Positions 47,496 through 56,582 of a stretch of DNA of 64,000 nucleotides are shown one piece after another. Origin of the DNA: SKHV01 sp963678565 (lineage in GTDB: Bacteria; Bacteroidota; Bacteroidia; Bacteroidales; Prolixibacteraceae); the NCBI GenBank assembly GCA_963678565.1, contig OY782875.1:1426001-1490000 (forward strand), given 5' to 3'. The position numbers and the translations under genes were made by a program. The stretch's first letter is position 1; each line of letters begins with the position of its first letter. The notes beneath the pieces are model-generated. The model was not told the origin of the DNA. It saw nothing but the letters and a program-made list of their open reading frames with translations, and made no database searches.

Positions 47496-48110
47496 TTATT
47501 TTTCATGGATTTGTTTTTGAATATATTGGGTTAGAATGTCGATAGCTACTTTGTTTTCTCCACCTTGAGGAACAATTATATCGGCAAAGCTTTTGCTGGG
47601 TTCAATAAACTGTAAATGCATTGGTCGAACAGTTTCTTCGTAGCGTGTAAGTGTTTGATCAATTCCTCGTCCTCGTTCAATAATATCCCGCTGAATTACT
47701 CTTGATAAACGCACGTCAGCATCGCAGTCAACAAAAACTTTGATGTCCATTAATTTTCGAAGTGATTTTTGTGTTAGGCACAAAATACCTTCAATTATAA
47801 CAACGTTTTTAGGAGTAACTTTAATCGTTTCTTCTGAACGCGTACAGGTTAAATAAGAATAAATTGGTTGCTCAATTGCTTCTTGCTTCTTCATTTGCAT
47901 TAAATGCTTTGTGAGCAATTCAAATTCAATTGAGTCAGGATGGTCGAAATTGATTTTCTGACGTTCCTCTAACGAAATATGGCTATTGTCTCTGTAATAA
48001 GCATCCTGTGAGATAATAGCAACCTTTTCTTTTGGGATGCTTTTTAATATTTTTTTTACGACAGTTGTTTTCCCTGAGCCCGTTCCTCCGGCAATTCCAA
48101 TAATAATCAT
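47496..48110 (-). CDS. udk: uridine kinase
   Basis: Phosphorylates uridine and cytidine in pyrimidine salvage. P-loop GIAGGTGSGKTTV at the N terminus; YYRDNSHISLEER and the HPDSIEF block match the family, as does RIIQRDIIERGRG-like RVIQRDIIERGRGI. 204 residues. First gene of the minus-strand group, divergent from the Dabb gene. Confidence 0.94.
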   Translation of the reverse strand: MIIIGIAGGTGSGKTTVVKKILKSIPKEKVAIISQDAYYRDNSHISLEERQKINFDHPDSIEFELLTKHLMQMKKQEAIEQPIYSYLTCTRSEETIKVTPKNVVIIEGILCLTQKSLRKLMDIKVFVDCDADVRLSRVIQRDIIERGRGIDQTLTRYEETVRPMHLQFIEPSKSFADIIVPQGGENKVAIDILTQYIQKQIHEK

Positions 48111-48153
48111 TTGCGAATTTTTATAGAATCAATTAATTTCAAACAATAGACCT

Positions 48154-48161
48154 TATATTTG
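48154..48161 (+). promoter_or_regulatory. -7 promoter box of the Dabb-manA-engB unit
   Basis: TATATTTG matches TAnnTTTG. The predicted start near 48167 lies before the ATG at 48198 and after an alternative TTG at 48159, so the ATG is preferred. Confidence 0.5.
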
Positions 48162-48197
48162 CCTTATAATTTGATAGAAAATATAAAATTAAGAAAT

Positions 48198-48500
48198 ATG
48201 ATCAATCACGTTGTACTTTTTAAGTTTAAAAGTTACGATACGCCAGAAGAAAAATTGGCAATAATGAATGAGTTTAAAACAAAATTATTGGCTTTAGAAG
48301 AAAAAATTTCTGAACTAAAATACATCTCAGTTGGTTTCAATTTTAAGCTGGATGCAGCCTCGTTTGATGTTTGCCTGCAAACCCACTTCGAATCGTTAGA
48401 CGATTTAGATTCCTATCGTGTACATCCAGAGCATGTTAAGGTGGTGGAGCTGGTGGCAGACCATATCGCCGATCGTGCAGCTGTAGATTATCCTTTTTAA
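48198..48500 (+). CDS. Dabb (stress-responsive alpha/beta barrel) protein
   Basis: 100 residues, MINHVVLFKFK at the start and HPEHVKVVELVADHI near the end, the signature of the Dabb dimeric ferredoxin-like fold. Function in bacteria is generally unassigned. It lies 15 bases before manA and is probably in the same transcript. Confidence 0.85.
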   Translation: MINHVVLFKFKSYDTPEEKLAIMNEFKTKLLALEEKISELKYISVGFNFKLDAASFDVCLQTHFESLDDLDSYRVHPEHVKVVELVADHIADRAAVDYPF

Positions 48501-48515
48501 TTTTATATACAAAAA

Positions 48516-49499
48516 ATGAATCTCTATCCTTTAAAGTTTAAACCTATTTTTAAGGAACGTATTTGGGGCGGAACCAAGCTTCAAACTGTTTATGGAAAAG
48601 ATTTAGGTGGTAAAGAAAATATTGGCGAAAGCTGGGAGTTGTCTTCTGTTGAAGGTGATGTGTCGGTGGTTGCAAATGGAGAGCTCGAAGGTAATTCACT
48701 TGAGGAGCTAATCGAAATCTACATGGATGAAGTTGTTGGTGAAAAGGTTTTTGATAAATTCGGAAAAGAATTTCCGTTACTTATCAAATTTTTGGATGCC
48801 AATGCCGATCTTTCAGTTCAAGTACATCCCAATGATGAATTAGCAGAGCAAAAACATCATGCCTACGGCAAAACCGAAATGTGGTATGTAATCGACGATC
48901 AGGAAAATCCAACTGTAATTAATGGATTTAATCAAGACACAAATCGCGAGGAAGTTGAAAGAAAAATTGAAAATAATACCATTACAGATCTTTTAAATGT
49001 TGATGCAGTAAAAAAAGGAGAAGCAGTTTTCATGCCATCTGGTCGAATTCATGCTTTGTGTAAAGGGAGTTTTGTTGCCGAAATTCAACAAACATCTGAT
49101 ATTACCTATCGTGTTTACGATTACGACAGAAAAGATAAGGATGGGAACAAACGCGATTTGCATATCGATCATGCTTTAGATGCGTTGGATTATTCAAAAG
49201 TTGAATTGCCCGTCATTAAGCCAGAAGAGCAATTAAACACACCGGTTGAATTAGCATCATGCGAATATTTTACGACCAATGTGCTTGAATTCGATGCTTC
49301 GGTGGAGAAAGATTACATGCCAATTGATAGTTTTGTGATTTTAATTGGTATCGAAGGTGAAATGGTTGTAGGTGAATCTAACGGAAAAGCAGAAACACTA
49401 AAAGCAGGAGAAGTAATTCTATTACCTGCAGCGTTGAAAAATGTTGTTTTCATTCCAAAAGAAAAGCCATCAAAGCTTTTAGAAGTTTATATAAAATAG
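48516..49499 (+). CDS. manA: mannose-6-phosphate isomerase, class I
   Basis: Interconverts mannose-6-phosphate and fructose-6-phosphate. KERIWGGTKL, SWELSSVEGDVS, and the zinc segment VQVHPNDELA with YGKTEMWY follow the short class I (ManA/Pmi) pattern. 327 residues. Five bases before engB. Confidence 0.9.
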   Translation: MNLYPLKFKPIFKERIWGGTKLQTVYGKDLGGKENIGESWELSSVEGDVSVVANGELEGNSLEELIEIYMDEVVGEKVFDKFGKEFPLLIKFLDANADLSVQVHPNDELAEQKHHAYGKTEMWYVIDDQENPTVINGFNQDTNREEVERKIENNTITDLLNVDAVKKGEAVFMPSGRIHALCKGSFVAEIQQTSDITYRVYDYDRKDKDGNKRDLHIDHALDALDYSKVELPVIKPEEQLNTPVELASCEYFTTNVLEFDASVEKDYMPIDSFVILIGIEGEMVVGESNGKAETLKAGEVILLPAALKNVVFIPKEKPSKLLEVYIK

Positions 49500-49504
49500 T
49501 TTCA

Positions 49505-50101
49505 ATGATAATAAAACAGGCTGATTTTGTAGTAAGTAACACCAATGTTGAAAGATGCCCAAAACCAACAATTCCAGAATATGCCTTTATTGGTCGTTCA
49601 AATGTTGGAAAGTCTTCGCTAATTAATTCATTAACAGGGCGCACGTCCTTAGCGAAAATATCTGGTAAGCCCGGAAAAACACAACTAATTAACCATTTTA
49701 TCATCAATAAAGAATGGTATTTGGTGGATTTACCTGGTTATGGTTATGCAAAAAAATCGAAATCGGAACGACGAAAATGGGAATCATTTATTCGAAAATA
49801 CATTCAACTGCGCGAAAATTTGTATTGTGTTTTTGTATTGGTCGATTTTAGAATTCCACCACAACAAAACGATTTGGAGTTCATGAATTGGTTGGGAGAG
49901 GTTGGAGTTCCTTTTGTAATTGTATTTACAAAAGCCGATAAGGTAAAAAGAGATGCTATCGAGGAATCGTTGTCAAATTATGAGCAAGAGATGCTAAAAA
50001 CGTGGGAAATTATGCCACAACATTTTATTTCATCCTCAGTCACAAAGGAAGGGAATGACGAAATTTTAGCTTTTATCGATTCTGTAAATAATTCGTTGTA
50101 A
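49505..50101 (+). CDS. engB: ribosome biogenesis GTPase EngB/YsxC
   Basis: Small GTPase for late 50S assembly. G1 GRSNVGKSS, switch region with SGKPGKTQLI, G3 DLPGYGYAKK and G4 TKADK are clear. 198 residues, with ATG start. Closely follows manA. Confidence 0.95.
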   Translation: MIIKQADFVVSNTNVERCPKPTIPEYAFIGRSNVGKSSLINSLTGRTSLAKISGKPGKTQLINHFIINKEWYLVDLPGYGYAKKSKSERRKWESFIRKYIQLRENLYCVFVLVDFRIPPQQNDLEFMNWLGEVGVPFVIVFTKADKVKRDAIEESLSNYEQEMLKTWEIMPQHFISSSVTKEGNDEILAFIDSVNNSL

Positions 50102-50178
50102 AATGCTTGATTGTCAGTTTAAAATGATTTTATATTTAAGCAAGCGTAATTTAATTCTTTATTAAAGACAATTATTTT

Positions 50179-50186
50179 TATTTTTG
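50179..50186 (+). promoter_or_regulatory. -7 promoter box of prs
   Basis: TATTTTTG, an exact TAnnTTTG, 34 bases before the prs ATG. Preceded by 77 bases of non-coding sequence after engB. Confidence 0.45.
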
Positions 50187-50220
50187 CCACGGCTTTAACA
50201 ATAATTTTAAAAGATAACTC

Positions 50221-51159
50221 ATGCCTCGTAAAGCACCTCTAAAGGTATTCACCGGTACTGCAACTCGTTATTTAACAGAAAACATCTGTAATCATTTAGG
50301 TATTGATCTTGGAAAATCTTCTTGTCCTCGTTTTAGCGATGGCGAATTTGAACCCTGTTTCGAAGAGACCATTCGTGGGTCTTACGTATTTATTGTTCAA
50401 TCAACTTTTCCTACTGCCGATAATTTATGGGAACTTTTGTTAATGATCGATGCAGCCAAAAGAGCTTCGGCCTACAAAGTAATTGCGGTAATGCCTTATT
50501 TTGGTTATGCTCGTCAAGACAGAAAAGATAAACCTCGTGTTTCGATTGGAGCAAAAGTGGTTGCCGATGTTTTAACCAAGGCTGGGATCGATCGTTTAAT
50601 AACTGTTGATTTACATGCAGATCAAATTCAAGGTTTCTTTGATTCACCGGTTGATCATCTTTATGCATCATCTATTTTTGTTCCTTACATTAAGCAACTA
50701 AATTTAGAAAATTTGGTAATTGCATCGCCCGATGTAGGTGGTACCAAACGTGCCAATACCTACGCAAAAATGTTAGAAACCGAGATGGTAATTTGTCATA
50801 AAACCCGAAGTAAAGCAAATGTTGTTGGTAGCATGACAGTTATTGGAGATGTGAAAGGCAAAGATGTGATTATAGTTGATGACATGATTGATACCGCAGG
50901 AACAATTACCAAAGCAGCTGATTTATTTAAAGAAAAAGGAGCCAATAGTGTACGTGCTTTTGCGACGCATCCTGTGCTTTCAGGACCAGCTTACGAGCGC
51001 ATTGAAAATTCAGCAATTGAAGAAATGTATTTTACCGATACAATTCCACTAAAAAAGGAGTCGGACAAAATTAAAATCTTATCGATTGCACCTATGTTAG
51101 CTGATGTAATTGATAAAGTTTATTATTACAAATCGATTAGCTCGTTTTATATTCAGTAA
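50221..51159 (+). CDS. prs: ribose-phosphate pyrophosphokinase
   Basis: Makes PRPP from ribose-5-phosphate and ATP. Blocks include RFSDGEFEPCFEE, MPYFGYARQDRK, the phosphate-loop-adjacent VDLHADQIQGFFD, and the PRPP-binding IIVDDMIDTAGTI. 312 residues, normal. Own promoter and terminator. Confidence 0.95.
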   Translation: MPRKAPLKVFTGTATRYLTENICNHLGIDLGKSSCPRFSDGEFEPCFEETIRGSYVFIVQSTFPTADNLWELLLMIDAAKRASAYKVIAVMPYFGYARQDRKDKPRVSIGAKVVADVLTKAGIDRLITVDLHADQIQGFFDSPVDHLYASSIFVPYIKQLNLENLVIASPDVGGTKRANTYAKMLETEMVICHKTRSKANVVGSMTVIGDVKGKDVIIVDDMIDTAGTITKAADLFKEKGANSVRAFATHPVLSGPAYERIENSAIEEMYFTDTIPLKKESDKIKILSIAPMLADVIDKVYYYKSISSFYIQ

Positions 51160-51182
51160 ACTAAGAAGTTAAGATATACTTG

Positions 51183-51217
51183 AAGGAGTGAGAAATATTA
51201 AATCACTCCTTTTTTTA
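51183..51217 (+). terminator. intrinsic terminator of prs
   Basis: AAGGAGTGA (51183-51191) pairs with TCACTCCTT (51203-51211), followed by a T-run. Confidence 0.85.
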
Positions 51218-51231
51218 TTCTTCTTATTTTA

Positions 51232-51239
51232 TATCTTTG
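51232..51239 (+). promoter_or_regulatory. -7 promoter box of rplY
   Basis: TATCTTTG matches TAnnTTTG, just after the prs terminator. It predicts a leader of about 70 bases before rplY. Confidence 0.5.
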
Positions 51240-51245
51240 CACCGC

Positions 51246-51317
51246 TTTAAAATAAATAAGTGTATGCGGTTTGTCCTGCACTGCAGGAAGGGCTGAGTAC
51301 CACAAAAAAGAAAAATT
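51246..51317 (+). promoter_or_regulatory. structured 5' leader of rplY
   Basis: The predicted leader carries a short inverted repeat, TCCTGCA (51274-51280) and TGCAGGA (51282-51288). ACCGC and GCGGT (51241-51245 and 51266-51270) could also pair, though the first lies at the edge of the transcript. It might bind L25 for autoregulation; that is inference only. Confidence 0.35.
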
Positions 51318-51917
51318 ATGAAAGTATTTGAATTATCAGGAAGTCTACGTACATCCTTAGGTAAGAAAGAAGCGAAAAAACTTCGCGGTGAAGGACAAGT
51401 TCCATGTGTATTATACGGACCAGAAGAGCCTGTACACTTTTCAACAGCTCAAAATGCATTGTTGAAATTGGTTTACACTCCACACGTTTACCTTGTAAAC
51501 TTGGATATCGATGGTAAAAAAATTCAAGCAATTATGCAAGACATCCAGTTTCACCCGGTTACCGACAAGGTTGTTCATATTGATTTCCTTCAAGTTACCG
51601 ACGACAAGCCTGTTAAAATTGATGTTCCTGTTGCAGTTGAAGGATTTGCAAAAGGTATTCGTAAGGGTGGTAAATTGCAAATTGAAAAACGTCGCTTGAA
51701 AGTTCAGGCTTTAGCAAAAGATTTACCAGACGAAATTTTGGTGAATGTTACTGAATTAGATTTGGGTGAAAGTTTACGTGTAAGCGACATCGAATCTGAT
51801 GAGATTTCAATCTTGAACGGAAAATCAGTACCAGTTGTTCGTGTAATGGTTACTCGTGCTGCTCGTGCCGCAATGAACGAAGGCGGAGGCAATACCGGAG
51901 CTGAAGGAGAAGAATAA
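51318..51917 (+). CDS. rplY: 50S ribosomal protein L25 (Ctc family)
   Basis: 5S rRNA-binding protein of the long TL5/Ctc form (199 residues): L25 domain at 1-95 (LRTSLGKKEAKKLRGEGQVPCVLYG), beta domain after, and an Ala/Gly/Glu-rich tail from about 180. First gene of the rplY-pth-S4 group. Confidence 0.95.
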   Translation: MKVFELSGSLRTSLGKKEAKKLRGEGQVPCVLYGPEEPVHFSTAQNALLKLVYTPHVYLVNLDIDGKKIQAIMQDIQFHPVTDKVVHIDFLQVTDDKPVKIDVPVAVEGFAKGIRKGGKLQIEKRRLKVQALAKDLPDEILVNVTELDLGESLRVSDIESDEISILNGKSVPVVRVMVTRAARAAMNEGGGNTGAEGEE

Positions 51918-51958
51918 TTCAATTGAATTAATTCTACGATTATCGAAAAGAATAAGTT

Positions 51959-52525
51959 ATGAAGTATTTAATTGTCGGATTAGGAAATATCGGGCAAGAA
52001 TACGAAGATACTCGCCACAACGTTGGCTTTCAAATATTGGACGCTCTTGCAAGAGCGTCCAATGTTGTTTTTGATGCTAACAAACGTTATGGTGCAGTTG
52101 CAGAATATAAGTTTAAAGGTCGAACATTTATCTTGTTAAAACCTTCTACTTATATGAATTTAAGTGGAAATGCTGTTCGTTACTACATGCAAAAAGAAAA
52201 AATTGATATCAAAAATATATTGATTTTAGTTGACGATTTAGCAATACCATTTGGAAAAATACGTGTTCGTGCCAAAGGAGGAGATGCAGGCCATAATGGC
52301 TTGAAGCATATCAATTCTATTCTAGGTAGAAACGATTATGCGCGTGTTCGATTTGGGATTGGTGATGACTTTAGTCGCGGAAAACAAATTGATTTTGTAT
52401 TAGGTGAATGGTCTGAGGACGAAAAAACTGTTTTGCCAGAGCAATTCGATTATGTTGGCGATATAATAAGAGCTTTTGGTACCATTGGCATAGAACGAAC
52501 AATGAACCAATACAATAAAAAATAA
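51959..52525 (+). CDS. pth: peptidyl-tRNA hydrolase
   Basis: Releases peptidyl-tRNA dropped from ribosomes. LIVGLGNIGQEYEDTRHNVGF carries the catalytic His; PSTYMNLSGNAV, DDLAIPFGKIR and GGDAGHNGLKHI are conserved blocks. 188 residues. A perfect 28-bp palindrome lies inside the codons for LDALARASN. Its stop shares a base with the next start. Confidence 0.96.
   Translation: MKYLIVGLGNIGQEYEDTRHNVGFQILDALARASNVVFDANKRYGAVAEYKFKGRTFILLKPSTYMNLSGNAVRYYMQKEKIDIKNILILVDDLAIPFGKIRVRAKGGDAGHNGLKHINSILGRNDYARVRFGIGDDFSRGKQIDFVLGEWSEDEKTVLPEQFDYVGDIIRAFGTIGIERTMNQYNKK
52036..52063. repeat. perfect 28-bp palindrome inside pth
   Basis: Each 14-base half is the reverse complement of the other, ATTGGACGCTCTTG then CAAGAGCGTCCAAT, with no loop. 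It is in the reading frame and encodes residues found in other Bacteroidota Pth proteins, so it is not an obvious insertion. Confidence 0.95.
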
Positions 52526-52902
52526 TGGGTAATACCGTTCGCATCGATAAATGGTTATGGGCGGTTCGGGTATTTAAAACCCGGAGTCTTGCTGCTAACG
52601 AATGCAAAAAAGGTCGCGTTTCAATTAATGAGGTCGAAGTGAAGCCTTCGCGCGAAATTAAAGTTGGTGATATTATTTTTGTGAAAAAATCGCCAATAAC
52701 CTACCAATTTAAAGTACTTCAGCTAGTCGAAAAAAGAATGGGAGCGAAATTAGTTCCTGAATTTATGGAAGATATTACTCCTGCTTCAGAGTTCGAAGTA
52801 ATCGAAATGCAAAAATATATGCAATGGAGTAATCGCGAGAAAGGTGCTGGGCGACCTACTAAAAAAGACCGACGCGATTTGGATGATTTTCAAGGCTGGT
52901 AG
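52525..52902 (+). CDS. S4-domain RNA-binding protein (Hsp15-like)
   Basis: 125 residues. S4 domain RIDKWLWAVRVFKTRSLAANECKKG at the N terminus, then a basic tail ending in RPTKKDRRDLDDF. Hsp15 binds stalled 50S subunits carrying peptidyl-tRNA, which fits its overlap with pth (one base). Confidence 0.87.
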   Translation: MGNTVRIDKWLWAVRVFKTRSLAANECKKGRVSINEVEVKPSREIKVGDIIFVKKSPITYQFKVLQLVEKRMGAKLVPEFMEDITPASEFEVIEMQKYMQWSNREKGAGRPTKKDRRDLDDFQGW

Positions 52903-52965
52903 CAATTAAGCATTTTATTTTTCAGTATTTATTCATAACTTTTATGTCCTAAAAACCATTAAGTT

Positions 52966-55494
52966 ATGAAAAAGCTATTTCTACTTTCCGTATTTGTTTT
53001 TCAAATACTTCTGCTTAACGCCCAAAATTTTGTTGACGATTATATAAGTTTTAAGCAAAGTGTTGTCGATATCGATTATAACGCTCTTAAATCATTGTAT
53101 CCACAGCCATACAAAAGCTATTACAAAGGCTTTAATTTAACGCCAGAGCTTGATGATGTTTTATATTTAGATTCTATTACTCAAAAATTGAATCTAACTT
53201 CCGACGAGCTTGCAATGTTGAAAGAAAATCACTTCTTTGTAACTGAGCGACTTAGTAAGGGCAATTTTGGAGAGGCCTATCACGATATTTACTACAACGA
53301 TCTTCCGGTATTTGTTTCAACCGATCTTGTTTTGCATGGTTTGCATATGTCGTATTCGTTATTGCTTAAGTCGTTTGAGCGTGGAATGATGAGCCAGAAT
53401 ATTGAGTCTCTTTTGAAAGAACTTTACGAAAAGTTATCTGAAGTATATGACTTATATGGTGTCGATTATTTTAGCAATGTTCAAGATGTTGACTTATATG
53501 TAACAACAGCTTACTCTTTAATACGGAATGAACGACTGAGTTATCGATATGCTGATAGTACAACGGTAGAAGGAATTTGGTTGGGTATAAATAGTTTGAC
53601 TAGTCGCTCAGTTCCTCTTTTTACGATCAATGAAAGGTTACGTAAAATAGATTTTTCACAATTTAAAGTTCGAGGGCACTATGTTTATACCAAAATGGAT
53701 TCCCTGCGAAGATTAAAGTCACTGGAACCCTATTTTAAAACCATGATGTGGTTGGGGCGAATTGATTTCTTTTTATCTCCACCTCCTTCAAATCCTTGGG
53801 AAAGTGACTGGACAAAAGAAGAAATTCTTCATATGAATCAAAGTGCTTTCATTTTAAACGAAATGATTCATAATGCAGAAAAGTTTCCTTTATTTCAAGA
53901 GAACGAACGACTTATCAATTACTTTGTAGGCTTGAGCGATAACCTAACAATTGATGAATATCAAACGCTTTTAGATCATCTGGAAATTGCAGAATTGAGT
54001 GAACTCGATGACTCTGCGACTTTCCAAGTTTATTACGATTCGTTAACCACCAACAATGTGTTTGCGCAAAAGATAATGGGAGGTATTTTTATGGTCGATC
54101 CTGATACTAATGCTCCAAGCACTTTGCCAATTTCCTATCGCATTTCTGGTCAACGTTTTATTATCGATTCCGAAGTTTTATCGAATGTCGTGTTCGATCG
54201 AATAATTTATAAAAATAAAAAGATATTGCGTTTAATGCCCGACCCTTTAGACGCGATGTATTGCTTGGGAAATAGTGATGCCTTAACACTTTTAGAACCT
54301 CATATAGATATTTATAATTATGGGCGAAACTTGGCCAATATGCGTTATCTTATCGAAACAAAGGACGCTGAATTTTGGAATGCCAGTTTGTACAATGCAT
54401 GGCTTACTGCAATAAGAAAACTCAATCCCGCAAAGAATACTGAAAAAGCTCCTTTTTTTATGCGAACTGGAGCATGGCACCAGCAGAAATTGAACACTCA
54501 GTTGGCAAGTTACACCCAATTGCGACACGATAATTTGTTGTATGCGAAACCTTCTTACACTGGAGGTACCGGATGTTCATTTCCGTATAGTTATGTAGAA
54601 CCATATCCCGATTTTTATTATGCTTTAGCAGATTTTACAGAGGAACTTGGACAATTTATTTCAACTTTTGAAATTGATGATTGGAATATTTTATTGGCTC
54701 AAGAGTTTTTTCCTCGTTTTAGTTCAATAATGAATAAATTAGCATTAATTGCTGAAAAAGAGTTGTTAGATGAAAAACTAAGCGAAGAAGATGAAGCATG
54801 GTTGAAGACATTTTTATTTGAATCATCAATGAGTGGTCAGCCGCCTTATAGTGGCTGGATTGCAGAGTTGTTTTTAGAACCCTTTGATATTATAAAAAAC
54901 GATTATGTAACGGTTGATTTGCATACCCAACCCACCGACAGCGTAGGGACAGTAGTTGGAAAAGTATTGCATACAGGTACAGGAAAAATAGATCAGGGCG
55001 TTTTTATAATCAATCAACCAGGGACAAAAATACCAACTGCATATGTAGGTGCGTTTCTTTCTTATCACCAAAAAATTACGGCAAATTATAAGCGACTATC
55101 AGATCAAGATTGGACGGCTCTTTTTAATGAAGGAACGATACCTGATCGACCCAGTTGGGTGAACTCTTATCTGTTGAATTCAAGTGGCGAAAAGCAAATT
55201 GCTAAAATTGAATTGCCAACTTCCATGTTAATCAAAAGTGAAAGTGTATTTTTGCCACAAAACAATGAAATTCTGATTTACCCTAATCCGGTCCGCAATC
55301 AATTATTTGTTTCAAACAGCAATCGATTAATTAATTCAATTAAGATAATTAATGCTGAAGGTAAAACAATAAAGTTATTGAAGAACGATGGAAACGATGA
55401 GGCAATTGATGTTTCTAAATTGAAAGCCGGCATCTACTTTTTGGAAGTCCAAAAGGGAGTGAATCGAGAATTTAAGAAATTTATAAAAGAATGA
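52966..55494 (+). CDS. DUF3160 protein with T9SS type A sorting domain
   Basis: Signal peptide MKKLFLLSVFVFQILLLNAQ. The body (about 90-700) matches DUF3160: YYNDLPVFVSTDLVLHGLHM, NPWESDWTKEEI. A C-terminal Por secretion domain begins at IYPNPVRNQLFVS (about 768) and ends with GIYFLEVQKG. It is exported by type IX secretion; the DUF3160 role is unknown. The next gene starts inside its stop (4-base overlap). Confidence 0.88.
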   Translation: MKKLFLLSVFVFQILLLNAQNFVDDYISFKQSVVDIDYNALKSLYPQPYKSYYKGFNLTPELDDVLYLDSITQKLNLTSDELAMLKENHFFVTERLSKGNFGEAYHDIYYNDLPVFVSTDLVLHGLHMSYSLLLKSFERGMMSQNIESLLKELYEKLSEVYDLYGVDYFSNVQDVDLYVTTAYSLIRNERLSYRYADSTTVEGIWLGINSLTSRSVPLFTINERLRKIDFSQFKVRGHYVYTKMDSLRRLKSLEPYFKTMMWLGRIDFFLSPPPSNPWESDWTKEEILHMNQSAFILNEMIHNAEKFPLFQENERLINYFVGLSDNLTIDEYQTLLDHLEIAELSELDDSATFQVYYDSLTTNNVFAQKIMGGIFMVDPDTNAPSTLPISYRISGQRFIIDSEVLSNVVFDRIIYKNKKILRLMPDPLDAMYCLGNSDALTLLEPHIDIYNYGRNLANMRYLIETKDAEFWNASLYNAWLTAIRKLNPAKNTEKAPFFMRTGAWHQQKLNTQLASYTQLRHDNLLYAKPSYTGGTGCSFPYSYVEPYPDFYYALADFTEELGQFISTFEIDDWNILLAQEFFPRFSSIMNKLALIAEKELLDEKLSEEDEAWLKTFLFESSMSGQPPYSGWIAELFLEPFDIIKNDYVTVDLHTQPTDSVGTVVGKVLHTGTGKIDQGVFIINQPGTKIPTAYVGAFLSYHQKITANYKRLSDQDWTALFNEGTIPDRPSWVNSYLLNSSGEKQIAKIELPTSMLIKSESVFLPQNNEILIYPNPVRNQLFVSNSNRLINSIKIINAEGKTIKLLKNDGNDEAIDVSKLKAGIYFLEVQKGVNREFKKFIKE

Positions 55495-56036
55495 TTTTAG
55501 CAAAAGAGAAACGCAATTCGAATATTGTAGAGTATGTTTTATACATGTGGCAAATCGAGTCGATTCTTCGTTCGTATGAGTTAAACGAAGAAAAGGTGAT
55601 GGAATTTGTTTCTACGCAATACAAAGTTGAAAGCGAGCAATTGGACGAGATTAAAGATTGGTATCGAAATTTGCTTGTGATGATGGAAAAGGAACAAAAG
55701 CAAAAGGAGGGGCATTTGCAATTTTTAAGCAACTTGGTAGACGACTTGAACCGTTTTCATCTTGCAATAATTCAACAAGCAATCGCCCCCGGCTATATTC
55801 AATTATATAATGAATTGAAAGCCGATATCGAATTGATTAAAAATAAAGCCAATAAAGCATCCAACGAAGTGGAGGCGATGCTAAATGCTATTTATTTGTA
55901 CTTGTTGATGAAAATGAAACAAGAACAGATTTCAGATAATACAAAAGCTGGAGTACAAGGTTTTAGTAAGTTGCTTGCTTCGTTGGCTAAACTTTTTAAG
56001 TCGTATGAGAAAGGTGATTTAGAAATGAATTATTGA
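55491..56036 (+). CDS. DUF4924 family protein
   Basis: 181-residue all-helical cytoplasmic protein, starting MILAKEKRNSNIVEYVLYMW, which I recognise as DUF4924, common in Bacteroidota and without known role. Start ATG overlaps the stop of the DUF3160 gene (ATGA), so the two are coupled. Confidence 0.85.
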   Translation: MILAKEKRNSNIVEYVLYMWQIESILRSYELNEEKVMEFVSTQYKVESEQLDEIKDWYRNLLVMMEKEQKQKEGHLQFLSNLVDDLNRFHLAIIQQAIAPGYIQLYNELKADIELIKNKANKASNEVEAMLNAIYLYLLMKMKQEQISDNTKAGVQGFSKLLASLAKLFKSYEKGDLEMNY

Positions 56037-56054
56037 AAACAAGATATATGTTTT

Positions 56055-56090
56055 AATGCCGTATGATACATTCGTACGGCATTTTTTTAT
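56055..56090 (+). terminator. intrinsic terminator after DUF4924 gene
   Basis: AATGCCGTATGA (56055-56066) pairs with TTCGTACGGCATT (ends 56083) and a T-run follows; it overlaps the stop of the convergent DCC gene. Confidence 0.85.
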
Positions 56091-56476
56091 AAAAAACGTG
56101 ACTTTTCTTTTTCCGTTGGAATCCTACATTCAGATCTTTTACCAAACCATCGATATCGGTTTCGAGCAATAAAATCATAAACGTAATCTCTGAATTTAGT
56201 TGGAAGAAAAATCAGATATTTAAAAATCCAAAACCATTTAAGATGTGCTAAAATTTTTAATACAGCACTTGATTTTTGAAACAGTTTTCCATCATCAATA
56301 AGAACAATCGAATCCGCAATTTTTTCATCCGGAAAATCCTTGAGTAATTTTTGCGCTGCTTCAGATTGTAACGATCCAAATTGATAATTCGGGTGTTTTT
56401 CCCATTTCAGGATGAATTGAACGGCTCCATTACACAAATTACAAACTCCATCGAATAAAATTATTGCTTTTTGCAT
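56087..56476 (-). CDS. DCC family thiol-disulfide oxidoreductase-like protein
   Basis: 129 residues from the ATG, with the family motif DGVCNLCNGAV (two Cys of CxxC type) and RYRWFGKRSECRIP near the end. The fold is thioredoxin-like, with an unproven redox role. The frame extends 19 codons upstream but without family match. Confidence 0.85.
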   Translation of the reverse strand: MQKAIILFDGVCNLCNGAVQFILKWEKHPNYQFGSLQSEAAQKLLKDFPDEKIADSIVLIDDGKLFQKSSAVLKILAHLKWFWIFKYLIFLPTKFRDYVYDFIARNRYRWFGKRSECRIPTEKEKSRFL

Positions 56477-56582
56477 ACCTTTATAACAATAAGATTTTTT
56501 AAAAGTTGAGTCGCTGAATGATTTGTAATTCAATTAATTGCTGATTCAATATTCTACCTCAGTTACATCTGAATTTGTTTTA

